Source: Verrucomicrobiota bacterium (GTDB lineage: Bacteria; Verrucomicrobiota; Verrucomicrobiia; Opitutales; Opitutaceae). From it: a DNA stretch of 64,000 nucleotides. Under the pieces are notes generated by a model. The model saw only the letters and a list, made by a program, of their open reading frames with translations. It was not told the DNA's origin and did no database searches. Location: assembly GCA_947471035.1 (NCBI GenBank), contig CANIWJ010000001.1:1-64000 (forward strand), in the 5' to 3' direction. Every line of letters starts with the position of its first letter. Positions within the stretch are counted from its first letter, which is position 1. Made by a program: the position numbers and the translations under genes. Of this stretch, positions 24,959-33,645 are shown one piece after another.

Positions 24959-27106
24959 TCAATCGACCAAAGCCGTCCGCACCGTCGCGGCCGTTAACAG
25001 CTCTGGCAGCACCTTCGGCTCCGCCACGCCCGGCAGATAAACCAAGTTAAACGGCACCGCCGCCCGGTCCCAACGTTTCAACTCCGCCGTGATAAGCGGA
25101 TCGCGGTTGGTCCAGTCCCCGCGCAGTAGCGCCACGCGCCGCTCTCGCATCACCTTGCGCAACTCCTCCGAGCCCGGCCCGGCGAAGATCGCCTTTTTAT
25201 TCGTCTGGCAGGTGAAACACCACCGCGCGGTGAAATCAACGTAGATGGGCCGCCCCTCCGCCCGCAGCTCGGCCACCCGCTCCGCACTCCACGGCTCCCA
25301 TTTCAAGTCCCCCGCCGCCGCCGCGCGCGGCCAGCCGTAAACCACCGCCACTCCCGCCAGCACCAGCGCAAGCGCCAGCAAGCCCCGACGTGGCCGCACC
25401 GCCGGTGCCGTCGCCCGGCCATAAAGCCACAAGGCAAACGCCAGCCCGGTCAGCGCCAGCAACACCGCGAGCAGCCCGTCGCCCTCCAGTTGCCCGGCCA
25501 AAATCCAGACCATCAAACCCACCGTGCCGTAGAGCAAAAACGCCATGCCCTGCTTGAACGTTTCCATCCACGCGCCCGGTCGGGGCAGCACCCGCACCGC
25601 CGCCGGAAACGCCGCCAAAGCCAGATACGGCGCGGACAAGCCCAGCCCGATCGCGGTAAAGACCGCGAAACTAGAAGCCACCGGCAAGGCCAGCGCAGCC
25701 CCCAGGGCCGGGGCAAGGAAAGGCGCGCTGCACGGCGTCGCCACCACCGTCGCCAGCACCCCGGTGAAAAACGAACCCGCCAAACCCTGCTTCTGCTGCA
25801 AGCCGCCGCCTAAAGCGGTGGCACCAAGGCCGAATTCAAAAACGCCCGACAAATTCATCGCGAAAGCCAGCAATCCCGCCGCCAGCACGAATACGAACCC
25901 CGGCTCCTGGAGTTGAAATCCCCACCCGAGCTGCTCGCCCCCCGCCCGCAACAAGGCCAGCACACCGGCCAGCAACCAGAACGACAACAACACCCCTGAG
26001 GTGAAAACGAGCCCGTGCGCGGTGATTTTTTTGCGATCCGAGCCCGCCTGCTGCACGAAGCCCAGCACCTTCAGCCCCAGCACGGGAAACACGCACGGCA
26101 TCAGATTCAAAATCAGTCCCCCAAAAAACGCCGCCGCCAACACCCCACCGAGCGCCGCCGCACCCAGCGCCGCCCCCGCTTTCGTCGCGTTGCCCGCCAT
26201 CGCGCCCGCCGCCACGACCGGTAAATCCAGCGCATAGGCCGGCCCTTCGGCAAAGGTCAACACCCCGCGCAAACGCGGCGGTTCGGCCGGTTCCGCGTAA
26301 TCCGAAACCGGCAGATCTACGATAAACTCATGCGCATGCGGTGTCTCCTGCCGCACCTGCGGCTGATCGTAGGCGATGAACGCATCCTCGGCAAAAAACC
26401 ACGGGCCAGCCGGCACCGCTTGCCGCGCGTCGGCCGAGCGCAAGGTCAGCCGCACGATCTTGCCCTTGACCACCGCGCCTGCGCCGAGGCCTGTACTCGC
26501 TCCCGCCACCTCGGTCGCCGTCGCTTGCCAGATCGGCGGCAAGGGACGCGGCACCGCGCCGAGCGCCGCCAGCAAACCCTCGCCCTCAGCCGAATCGGTG
26601 ACGTTGGCCGTAGTCATCGCACCGGCCGGAGTGGGCGTTAACGTGAGCGCCACCGCCGCCTCGCCCGGCTTGCACACCTCTTTGCACATAAGCCACTCGG
26701 CCTTGACCCGCAGCGTCACCGGTACCCCGGCGGCCAGCCCGGCGGGCGGCTTCAACTCAACCGGCAAATAAACCACGCCCTCGTAACCGTTACCCGAGAG
26801 ATTGCCGCCGGTATCGTAAACCCGATGCGGTGCCGGCCAGAGAATCGGCCCCGCGCTCCAGCCCGGCGGCAATTCCCAAGTCAGACTGGTGGGCAAGCCC
26901 GTGCCCGGCGCGACCCAATAAGAATGCCACTTGGGTTGATGCGCCAGCCGCAGCCCGACCACGACTTTGCCCGCGTCGGCCGGAAAGGTCGCCTTGAGCG
27001 CCACCAACGAGGCCTCCACCTGCGCGCGCGACCAACTGGCCGGTGCCAAAGCGACGAACACCAAAAGCCAAAACCGGAGGAGAAAAGGACGCATAAAGGG
27101 ACGCAT
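24959..27106 (-). CDS. dsbD: Thiol:disulfide interchange protein DsbD
   Basis: The 715-residue protein passes electrons from cytoplasmic thioredoxin to the periplasm. It has a signal sequence, an N-terminal periplasmic domain (residues 25-290, with the CKEVC pair near residue 145), a polytopic membrane core with the essential cysteines in LNLMPCVFPVLG and VATPCSAPF, and a C-terminal thioredoxin-like domain with the active site RWCFTCQTNK. Overall order matches DsbD/ScsB. The ATG at 27106 gives a short signal peptide; 12 bp downstream another ATG is possible. It precedes the glycosylase gene in the same operon. Confidence 0.93.
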   Translation of the reverse strand: MRPFMRPFLLRFWLLVFVALAPASWSRAQVEASLVALKATFPADAGKVVVGLRLAHQPKWHSYWVAPGTGLPTSLTWELPPGWSAGPILWPAPHRVYDTGGNLSGNGYEGVVYLPVELKPPAGLAAGVPVTLRVKAEWLMCKEVCKPGEAAVALTLTPTPAGAMTTANVTDSAEGEGLLAALGAVPRPLPPIWQATATEVAGASTGLGAGAVVKGKIVRLTLRSADARQAVPAGPWFFAEDAFIAYDQPQVRQETPHAHEFIVDLPVSDYAEPAEPPRLRGVLTFAEGPAYALDLPVVAAGAMAGNATKAGAALGAAALGGVLAAAFFGGLILNLMPCVFPVLGLKVLGFVQQAGSDRKKITAHGLVFTSGVLLSFWLLAGVLALLRAGGEQLGWGFQLQEPGFVFVLAAGLLAFAMNLSGVFEFGLGATALGGGLQQKQGLAGSFFTGVLATVVATPCSAPFLAPALGAALALPVASSFAVFTAIGLGLSAPYLALAAFPAAVRVLPRPGAWMETFKQGMAFLLYGTVGLMVWILAGQLEGDGLLAVLLALTGLAFALWLYGRATAPAVRPRRGLLALALVLAGVAVVYGWPRAAAAGDLKWEPWSAERVAELRAEGRPIYVDFTARWCFTCQTNKKAIFAGPGSEELRKVMRERRVALLRGDWTNRDPLITAELKRWDRAAVPFNLVYLPGVAEPKVLPELLTAATVRTALVD

Positions 27107-27211
27107 GAAATTCAAAGTTGTCGGGACCCTACATGAGACCCGCCCGCAGGGCAAAAATTCCCGATAGTTTTCACGTTAGGCCTCTTAAAATACTACGCGA
27201 AAGTGCCCAAG

Positions 27212-27994
27212 TTATCGGGTGTAAGCCTGGCGGTATTCGGATGCAGAGCGTCCGAAAAACTTTCGGAATGCCCGGCAAAAGTTCTCCGCATTCGGATAGC
27301 CGACCTCGGCGGAGACGACTTTGATCGGAAGATCGCCCGTGGCCAGGGCGTGCCCGGCGATGCGCATGCGCTTCTGAATCAAATATTGGTGCGGACTTTC
27401 GCCGAGATGATCCCGGAACAACATATGCAAATGAGACACACTGATACCCGCCGCGTCAGCCACATCCTCCAGCGATAGGGATTGTGCATAGTGCTTGTTG
27501 ATAAAATCCGTCGCCAGACTCAGCTGAGGGTGAATGGCCTGGTTCCGTGCCTGCGAACGGGAACCTTCCAGCTCAAAGTCGAGGCGGGCCAAAATAAGGC
27601 TGCCTATCACCTCTCGGTCCAAGCCCGAGTAGTGAAATGCCCGAAGCATTTCCTCCGAGAAAACATGCAGCGCCTTGCGGTCTTTCCATGGAAAAGTCCT
27701 GGGCCAATCCAACGCAACGTCCGCCCGTTCACACTCGAACCTCACCACGAGGCAATTGTAGTAACTTTCAGGGGGAGAGATCGAAACCGATACCCGCGGA
27801 CCGACATGACAAAACACACTCCCTTCCCCGTGCAAAACCGGCACCTCCTCAAAGCCGTAAACCGTCCCCTCCAGGATGATCTCCACCAGCATTTGATTAC
27901 GCTCCACCAAGGCCGGTTTCCGCGATCCGCCCATCTGGCTGGTGTAGGTGCCGACTTGTGTCAGCCGCAGAGGTAGGTTTCGCCAGCTTTTCAT
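27212..27994 (-). CDS. AraC-family transcriptional regulator
   Basis: The 260-residue protein has an N-terminal cupin-like sensor region and a C-terminal double helix-turn-helix of the AraC type (about residues 160-258), recognisable from SLEDVADAAGISVSHLHMLF and EVGYPNAENFCRAFRKFFG. AraC regulators usually activate sugar-use genes on ligand binding. The gene is divergent from a sugar isomerase and a dehydrogenase, which are the likely targets. The ATG at 27994 is preferred to an upstream TTG. Confidence 0.9.
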   Translation of the reverse strand: MKSWRNLPLRLTQVGTYTSQMGGSRKPALVERNQMLVEIILEGTVYGFEEVPVLHGEGSVFCHVGPRVSVSISPPESYYNCLVVRFECERADVALDWPRTFPWKDRKALHVFSEEMLRAFHYSGLDREVIGSLILARLDFELEGSRSQARNQAIHPQLSLATDFINKHYAQSLSLEDVADAAGISVSHLHMLFRDHLGESPHQYLIQKRMRIAGHALATGDLPIKVVSAEVGYPNAENFCRAFRKFFGRSASEYRQAYTR

Positions 27995-28090
27995 AGTTTT
28001 AGTCAATATTCATACGGGATAACGTCTGCTATAGTCATAACCGTTACTTTTCCACGTAGTTTTTGACAAGCCAACCATCAAACCCCGTCC
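27995..28090. promoter_or_regulatory. Divergent promoter region of the AraC-controlled locus
   Basis: The 96-bp AT-rich gap carries both start regions. It contains TTTTAGTCAATATTCATA and TTTTTGACAAG, either of which could be part of a regulator site or promoter, but no repeat pair clear enough to be called an operator was seen. Confidence 0.35.
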
Positions 28091-28906
28091 ATGATACCGC
28101 ACATCACCGTTCAGCTGTACACTGTCCGCGACCTCGCAAAACAGGACTACGCTGGCACCCTTCGCGCCATTGCAGAAACCGGCTTCGGCCACGTCGAACC
28201 TGCCGGTTATCCCGGCACCACCGCGAAGGAGGCCCTGAAGCTTTTCCAGGAACTCGGCCTCAAAGCGCCCTCCGCCCACACCGGCCTTCCAGTAGGCGAC
28301 AACAAGAACGCCATCATCGAGGAAGCCCTCATGCTGGGGCACAAATACCTCATCACCGGCTGCCCTCCCAAATTTCAGGAGCACTACACCTCGCTGGACA
28401 ACGTGAAGGCCATGGCCGAGCTCTACTGCGAGGCCGCCGCCAACCTCAAGCCGCACGGTTTGCAGGTCGGCTACCACAACCACGACTGGGACCTCGCCGT
28501 CGTTGAGGGTCGCCGCGCCTACCAAGTCTTTCTGGATAACACACCCGAAACGGTCCTCTACGAAGCCGACGTATTCTGGGTCGCGCGAGCGGGTCTCGAT
28601 CCCGCCACCTTCATCCGAGAGATCGGCCCGCGCGGCAAAGTCCTGCATTTTAAAGACGGCATCGTCTCCAACCAGGCCACGTTCAAGGAGGCCGAGACCG
28701 AGAGCGGCAAGATCATGGTGAGCGACGCCATTCCCTTCCGCGTGGCCGGCTCCGGACAGGTGCCCCTCCTCGCCGCCGCGAAGGCCGCACTCCACGCCGA
28801 ATATATTGCGGTCGAGCTCGACAGCTTCGACGGCGACATCCTCCAAGCGGTCAAAGACAGCTACCGCTACCTCACCACCCATCAAATCGCCCAAGGCAAA
28901 AAATAA
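28091..28906 (+). CDS. Sugar phosphate isomerase/epimerase (AP-endonuclease-2 TIM barrel)
   Basis: The 271-residue protein is a xylose-isomerase-like TIM barrel. It starts with ITVQLYTVRDL, as typical members do, and has the metal-ligand segments HVEPAGYPG, VGYHNHDWDL and VLHFKDG plus VELDSFDG near the end. Members isomerise or dehydrate sugars or inositols with a divalent metal. It is cytoplasmic, lies divergent from an AraC regulator, and is followed 20 bp later by a Gfo/Idh/MocA dehydrogenase, a pair commonly seen in sugar-acid or inositol breakdown. Substrate unknown. Confidence 0.88.
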   Translation: MIPHITVQLYTVRDLAKQDYAGTLRAIAETGFGHVEPAGYPGTTAKEALKLFQELGLKAPSAHTGLPVGDNKNAIIEEALMLGHKYLITGCPPKFQEHYTSLDNVKAMAELYCEAAANLKPHGLQVGYHNHDWDLAVVEGRRAYQVFLDNTPETVLYEADVFWVARAGLDPATFIREIGPRGKVLHFKDGIVSNQATFKEAETESGKIMVSDAIPFRVAGSGQVPLLAAAKAALHAEYIAVELDSFDGDILQAVKDSYRYLTTHQIAQGKK

Positions 28907-28926
28907 GCTCCCAACCCATCCCTACC

Positions 28927-30030
28927 ATGCCTGGCAAAATCGGAATCGGAATCATCGGCTGCGGCAACATCTCGCAAGCCTACTTCAACGGAGCCAAACT
29001 CTTCGAGGTCCTGAAAGTCGTGTCCTGCGCGGATCTCAAGACCGAGCTAGCCGAGGCGAAAGCCTTGGAGAACGGCTGCAAGGCCCAGACCGTGGATGAA
29101 CTTCTCGCCAATCCCGAGGTTCAACTGGTTGTTAACCTGACCATCCCCGCCGTGCACGCGCAGATCAGCCTGGCCGCGCTTGCAGCCGGCAAACACGTCC
29201 ACAGCGAAAAGCCCCTCTCCGTCAGCCTCGAAGACGGCCAGAACATCAACCGCACCGCCGAAGCCAAGGGACTGCTCGTCGGCTGCGCGCCCGATACCTT
29301 TATGGGCGGCGGCTACCAGACCACGCGCAAGCTGATCGACGACGGCTGGCTGGGCCGGATCGTTGGCGGCACCGCCTTTATGATGAGTCGCGGCCCCGAA
29401 AGCTGGCACCCGAACCCCGCGTTTTTTTATCAGACCGGCGCCGGGCCCATGTTCGACATGGGGCCGTATTACATCACCGCGCTCGTGCATCTGCTCGGCC
29501 CCGTGAAACGCGTGAGCGCCATCACCAGCAAAGCCTTCGAGCAACGCGTCGCCACCTGCAAGGAACAGTTCGGCAAATTGCTTCCGGTCGAGATTCCCAC
29601 TCACTACGCGGGGGCGCTGGAGTTCCACTCCGGCGCGGTCATTAACGCGACCATCTCCTTCGACGTGTATGCGCACGGCCATAGCCCGATCGAAATCTAC
29701 GGCACCGAAGGTTCGCTCAAGGCCCCGGATCCAAACACCTTTGGCGGCCCCATTCAGCTCTGGACACCCGCAACCTCGGAATGGCAGCCGCAGGCCTTCA
29801 GCCACCGTTACCTGATGAACTCGCGCAGCATCGGTGCCGCCGACCTCGCGTATGCGATTCTCAGTAACGGCAAGCGCAAGCACCGTGCTAGCGGGGCGCT
29901 AGCCTACCATGCGCTCGAAGTCATGCACTCCTTCGAGAAGTCATCCAAAAGCGGCGTGAGCATCGAGATTCAGTCCCGCCCCGAGCAACCAGAAGCCCTC
30001 CCGCTCGGCCTGATCGAAGGCCGCCTCTGA
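28927..30030 (+). CDS. Gfo/Idh/MocA-family oxidoreductase
   Basis: The 367-residue protein has an N-terminal NAD(P) Rossmann domain (IGIGIIGCGNISQAY) followed by the conserved EKP motif (HVHSEKPLS) and an alpha/beta substrate domain with DMGPYYITALVHLLG. It would oxidise or reduce a sugar or cyclitol. Cytoplasmic, with no TAT signal. It ends the AraC-linked operon, with an inverted-repeat hairpin 10 bp after the stop. Confidence 0.9.
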   Translation: MPGKIGIGIIGCGNISQAYFNGAKLFEVLKVVSCADLKTELAEAKALENGCKAQTVDELLANPEVQLVVNLTIPAVHAQISLAALAAGKHVHSEKPLSVSLEDGQNINRTAEAKGLLVGCAPDTFMGGGYQTTRKLIDDGWLGRIVGGTAFMMSRGPESWHPNPAFFYQTGAGPMFDMGPYYITALVHLLGPVKRVSAITSKAFEQRVATCKEQFGKLLPVEIPTHYAGALEFHSGAVINATISFDVYAHGHSPIEIYGTEGSLKAPDPNTFGGPIQLWTPATSEWQPQAFSHRYLMNSRSIGAADLAYAILSNGKRKHRASGALAYHALEVMHSFEKSSKSGVSIEIQSRPEQPEALPLGLIEGRL

Positions 30031-30040
30031 AGATCACCCG

Positions 30041-30074
30041 GACCGGGCTATTAAACACCCATGATAGCCCGGTC
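30041..30074 (+). terminator. Hairpin after the sugar operon
   Basis: A perfect 11-bp stem (GACCGGGCTAT and its complement, 12-nt loop) lies 10 bp after the dehydrogenase stop. The following T-run is weak, so termination is probable but not certain; it may also serve the opposing gene. Confidence 0.6.
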
Positions 30075-30117
30075 TTCACAAGCACCGAACGGGTAAGGAT
30101 TGCCGTTAAGTTTTCGG

Positions 30118-30831
30118 CTATTTCGCGCCCGCCGGCTCCCGCTTCGTCATAAAAACCACCAGCAAGGTGAAGAAACACAGCACCACGTTTTGCAGAGGCA
30201 ACTGCAACGCCGTCGGCAGCACATAGATCAAGGCCACCGCCGGCACCCACACGCCCCAGGTCGCAACCAACAGCGGCAGCACACACCGCGCATACCAATC
30301 CGGCCGCCGCAACTCCGCCCACAGCGGCCCGACCTGAAACCCGTGCTCCACCCACGCATAAACCGCCCAGGTGCAAGGCACGGCAAAGAGCGGACAATAC
30401 ACAAACTGGTCCACGAAGGTCTTGAACGCGATGGTGGTAAAATCTCCGGCCTCGCCAAACACCCGCGCCTGCCACCCGTAGAAAACCGCCACCTCCAGCC
30501 CCTTGTAGCCCCAAAACGCGGTCAAGGCCGCCATCTGCGCCCCGGTGTAACGCCCGCGCGTCGCCGCCCGCAAACCCAGCACCAGAAACGGCACCACCGC
30601 CCCGAACACCGCCGTCGTTACCACCCCGAACAAGGGCCCGATCTCCACCCGCCACTGCGCCACCCGCTCCAACGCTACCCGCGCCGTCCCGGAAAAAAAA
30701 TACGCCGCCACCAAAGCTCCGGCAAACGCCTGCAAGATCAACCCGGGCACCAGATTCGCCCGCGCCGCGCGCAACGAAGCCTGCAAGGGCGAAACAGAAA
30801 CTACAGAAACAGCATCGGAAGCAGCGCGCAT
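30118..30831 (-). CDS. Small polytopic membrane protein, Mpv17-like
   Basis: The 237-residue protein has about four to five hydrophobic segments and motif-like residues (WGYKGLEVAVFYGWQ, FKTFVDQFVYCPLFAVP) that resemble the K-x3-DQ-x4-P region of Mpv17/PMP22 proteins. In eukaryotes these are inner mitochondrial or peroxisomal channel-like proteins; bacterial relatives are little known. The ATG at 30831 is used; an upstream start would add 30 residues without hydrophobic character. It shares its short upstream gap with the divergent flavin reductase gene. Confidence 0.6.
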   Translation of the reverse strand: MRAASDAVSVVSVSPLQASLRAARANLVPGLILQAFAGALVAAYFFSGTARVALERVAQWRVEIGPLFGVVTTAVFGAVVPFLVLGLRAATRGRYTGAQMAALTAFWGYKGLEVAVFYGWQARVFGEAGDFTTIAFKTFVDQFVYCPLFAVPCTWAVYAWVEHGFQVGPLWAELRRPDWYARCVLPLLVATWGVWVPAVALIYVLPTALQLPLQNVVLCFFTLLVVFMTKREPAGAK

Positions 30832-30947
30832 CGGTGAAAAAGGAGGCCCCACCCTTTCGCCCCGCCGCCCCGCGCACAATGTTTTCCAATTTTCGCGCAG
30901 CCCCCGCCATTGCCTCCCCACCCTTCGCCGGCACGAAATACCGGACC

Positions 30948-31565
30948 ATGGAAATCGATCTCAACACCATCCCAGCCCGCGACTCCTACGCCTGGCTCTC
31001 CAACCTCATCACCCCGCGCCCCATCGCCTGGGTCTCCACCATCGACGCCCAAGGCCGCAACAACCTCGCCCCCTTCTCCTTTTTCAACGGCGTCACCTCA
31101 AACCCGCCCACCCTCCTCTTCATCCCAGTAAACCTGCGCGACGGCGTTAAAAAAGACACCGTGCTCAATCTCGAAGAGGTGCCCGAGTGCGTCGTCCACA
31201 TCGTCTCCCGCGACCTGGCCGACGCCATGAATGCCTGCGCCGCCCGCCTCCCGCGCGGTGAGAGCGAATTCACCGCCTTCGGCATCGAGTCCACCCCCAG
31301 CACCCTCGTGCGCCCGCCCCGCGTCGCCCGCGCCCCCGCCGCCTTCGAGTGCCGCGTCCGCCAGATCGTGCCGGTCGGCGAAGGCGCGCTCGCCGCCCAC
31401 GTCGTCATCGCCGACATCCTCCGTGTCCACGTGCGCAACGACGTACTCGGGCCCGACGGAGCGGTCGATCCCGCCAAGCTCGACTCCATCGGACGCCTCG
31501 GCGGCGAAGACTATGCCACCACCCGCGAACGCTTCCAGCTTGAGCGCCCCGACCGCCGCCGCTGA
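30948..31565 (+). CDS. Flavin-reductase-like FMN-binding protein
   Basis: The 205-residue protein has the split-barrel FMN-binding fold of flavin reductases: LITPRPIAWVSTIDAQGRNN and LAPFSFFNGVTSNPPT form the flavin site. Such enzymes reduce FMN with NAD(P)H for a monooxygenase, or act as flavoredoxin-like electron carriers. The ATG at 30948 is chosen because it starts right at the domain; an upstream frame is open for 38 further residues of no family character. Confidence 0.85.
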   Translation: MEIDLNTIPARDSYAWLSNLITPRPIAWVSTIDAQGRNNLAPFSFFNGVTSNPPTLLFIPVNLRDGVKKDTVLNLEEVPECVVHIVSRDLADAMNACAARLPRGESEFTAFGIESTPSTLVRPPRVARAPAAFECRVRQIVPVGEGALAAHVVIADILRVHVRNDVLGPDGAVDPAKLDSIGRLGGEDYATTRERFQLERPDRRR

Positions 31566-31592
31566 ACTCCCGCCCGTGTTTTTACTCTAAAC

Positions 31593-32897
31593 ATGGGCCA
31601 ACCCTCACGACGCGGCGGTCCGATCTTCGCCGACTTTAAAACCGCCTACCTGCGCGGCACCCCGGGCTTCTTCCGCCTCGGCCGCACCCAAAGCAACTCC
31701 TGGTGGTTGCTCACCCCCGAGGACGAGCCCTGCCTGCTGCGCGCCGTGGCCGGGGTTAACCGCCACGGACGCGCCGGCCCCCCGCCCGTGCGCCGCAGCG
31801 CCTACGCCCAAACGGTGGAAAACCTCTACGGCACCACAGGGGCCGCCTGGGAAAAGAGCACTGTCGCCCGCCTCCACGCCTGGGGCGTGGACACCGTCGG
31901 CCCCTGGGCCGACCCCGGCCTCATGCACCGCGGCTTCTACTTCACCGCCCTGGCCAACTTCTGCCGCGCCGACACCCCGCTCCTCCATGGCCCCGGCCTG
32001 CGCCTGCCCGACGTGTTTGACCCGCGCTGGCCGCTCGCCGCCGAAGCCCACGCCGCCGCCGTCGCCGCCCCCTGGCTCGGCCGCCGCGAACTCGTGGGCT
32101 GGTTCACCGACGACGCCCTCGGCTGGGGCGACTCCCCCGGCGGCATCAGCCTGCTCCAATCCTGCCTCAGCCTCGAACCCGCCTACTCCGCCCACCACGC
32201 CGCCTGGGAATTCGTGCTCGCGGCCAACGGCGGCACCCACGACGCCCTCGGACGCGCCTGGGGCCTCTCCCTCGCCCACCGCGAAAACGTCCGCCAGCTC
32301 ACCCGCCTCGAACGCCCGCTCTCCGGCCCCGCCTTCGCCGAGGACGCGCAACGCTTCGCCCAGGAAGTCGCCCGCCGCTACTTCGCCACCACCGGCCGAG
32401 CCCTGCGCGAAGCCGATCCCGACCACCTCGTGCTCGGCTGCCGTTTCGCCTCCCGCCCCCCATCCGGCGTGCGCGAAGCCTGCATCTGGCCCGATATGGA
32501 CGCCGTCTCCTGGCGACATCACGCCCGCGACACCTTTTCCATCCAAGCCAGCGAAGCCAGCCACGACATGCCCCAATGGGTGACTGGCGGCGGTCTTAAC
32601 CACGGCGATTTCTGCCGCCTGCCCGTGCGTGACGGCACCGGCCCCACCCGCCTGGAGCGTCTACTCCGCTCGGGCCGCGAAGCCCTCATCGCTGCCTGCC
32701 GCGACCCCCGTACCGTAGGGGTGGAGTGGGCGCACTGGGCCGACGGCAGCGCCGACACCCCGCCCTTTGGCGCCGGCCTCGTCCACGCCGACGACCACGA
32801 AGCCGTCGAACACACCGAACTCCTCACCCACGTCCTCGCCCGCGCCCGCACCCTCCACGCCCAAGGCCCCACCAAAACCCACCCAAGCATCAAGTAA
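31593..32897 (+). CDS. Agarase-like glycoside-hydrolase-related protein
   Basis: The 434-residue protein resembles TIM-barrel glycoside hydrolases of the agarase group. The start FRLGRTQSNSWWLLTPEDEP, followed by GVNR and a WGVDTVGPWAD block, is the typical opening, and VGWFTDDALGWG is a likely catalytic strand. No signal peptide is seen, so the protein may be intracellular and act on oligosaccharides. It follows the flavin reductase gene by 27 bp but has no obvious functional link to it. The precise family and substrate need a profile search. Confidence 0.6.
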   Translation: MGQPSRRGGPIFADFKTAYLRGTPGFFRLGRTQSNSWWLLTPEDEPCLLRAVAGVNRHGRAGPPPVRRSAYAQTVENLYGTTGAAWEKSTVARLHAWGVDTVGPWADPGLMHRGFYFTALANFCRADTPLLHGPGLRLPDVFDPRWPLAAEAHAAAVAAPWLGRRELVGWFTDDALGWGDSPGGISLLQSCLSLEPAYSAHHAAWEFVLAANGGTHDALGRAWGLSLAHRENVRQLTRLERPLSGPAFAEDAQRFAQEVARRYFATTGRALREADPDHLVLGCRFASRPPSGVREACIWPDMDAVSWRHHARDTFSIQASEASHDMPQWVTGGGLNHGDFCRLPVRDGTGPTRLERLLRSGREALIAACRDPRTVGVEWAHWADGSADTPPFGAGLVHADDHEAVEHTELLTHVLARARTLHAQGPTKTHPSIK

Positions 32898-32920
32898 CCT
32901 ATTGGGTTACTTTGTCTTTC
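32892..32920 (+). terminator. AAGTAACC hairpin, first copy
   Basis: An 8-bp stem AAGTAACC/GGTTACTT with loop TATTG begins inside the last codons of the glycosyl-hydrolase-like gene and is followed by TTGTCTTTC. It may end that transcript. A second copy lies 98 bp downstream. Confidence 0.6.
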
Positions 32921-32989
32921 TACCCACTTCTGCAATTCACCCGCTTTCACTGGTAATTTCTCGCTCAACGCCCCGCCCGCTCAAACATC

Positions 32990-33020
32990 AAGTAACCTAT
33001 TAGGTTACTTTGTCTTTTCT
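32990..33020 (+). repeat. AAGTAACC hairpin, second copy
   Basis: The same stem with loop TATTA, followed by TTGTCTTTTC, lies 68 bp upstream of the apt start codon. It may be a second terminator or a duplicated regulatory hairpin; the flanks CATCAAGTAACC and TTTGTCTTT are also shared with the first copy. Confidence 0.55.
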
Positions 33021-33077
33021 CCCCGCTATCTTTCCGAACTCCTCGCTCCAAGCTTCTTGCTCCCCGCTCTTTCGCCC

Positions 33078-33629
33078 ATGTCCCACCTCGATCCCGCCGC
33101 CGAACTGAAATCCAAAATCCGCACCGTGCGGGACTGGCCCGCCCCCGGGGTAAATTTCCGCGACGTCACCACCCTTTTCCAAGACCCCGAAGCCTTCCGC
33201 ATCCTCGTGGAAACCATCGCATGGGACGCAACCCGCCTTGGCGTCAACCTCGTCGCCGCAGTGGACGCGCGCGGCTTCATCCTCGGCGGCGCGCTCGCCT
33301 ACCAACTCCACCGCCCCTTCATGCTGGTGCGCAAAAAAGGCAAACTCCCCCACCGCACCGTCGGCGCCGACTACGCCCTCGAATACGGCCGCGCCTCGAT
33401 CGAAATCCACGCCGACTCGTGCAAACCCGGCGACCGCGTGCTCATCGTGGACGATCTCATCGCCACCGGCGGCACCGTGCTCGCCGCCGCCAGCCTCATC
33501 CGCTCCCTCGGCGCCGAGGTCGTGGGCGTCGCTGCCATCATCGACCTGCCCGAGCTCGGCGGCTCCAGCAAACTTCGCGAAGCCGGCCTGCGCGTGCAGG
33601 CGGTGTGCAGCTTTACCGAGACCGAATAA
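33078..33629 (+). CDS. apt: Adenine phosphoribosyltransferase
   Basis: The 183-residue protein converts adenine and PRPP to AMP in purine salvage. The PRPP-binding motif VLIVDDLIATGGT is intact, and the N-terminal IRTVRDWPAPGVNFRDVTTL and the FMLVRKKGKLP segments are typical of APT. The ATG at 33078 gives the usual length; an in-frame upstream ATG would add seven residues. It is preceded by two hairpins. Confidence 0.93.
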   Translation: MSHLDPAAELKSKIRTVRDWPAPGVNFRDVTTLFQDPEAFRILVETIAWDATRLGVNLVAAVDARGFILGGALAYQLHRPFMLVRKKGKLPHRTVGADYALEYGRASIEIHADSCKPGDRVLIVDDLIATGGTVLAAASLIRSLGAEVVGVAAIIDLPELGGSSKLREAGLRVQAVCSFTETE

Positions 33630-33645
33630 ATTCCCTCCCGCCCCC

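Noticed and set aside
32881-33077. Riboswitch for purine control ahead of apt
   Set aside because: The two hairpins are identical copies of a dispersed core, lack a purine-aptamer arrangement, and also occur far from purine genes.
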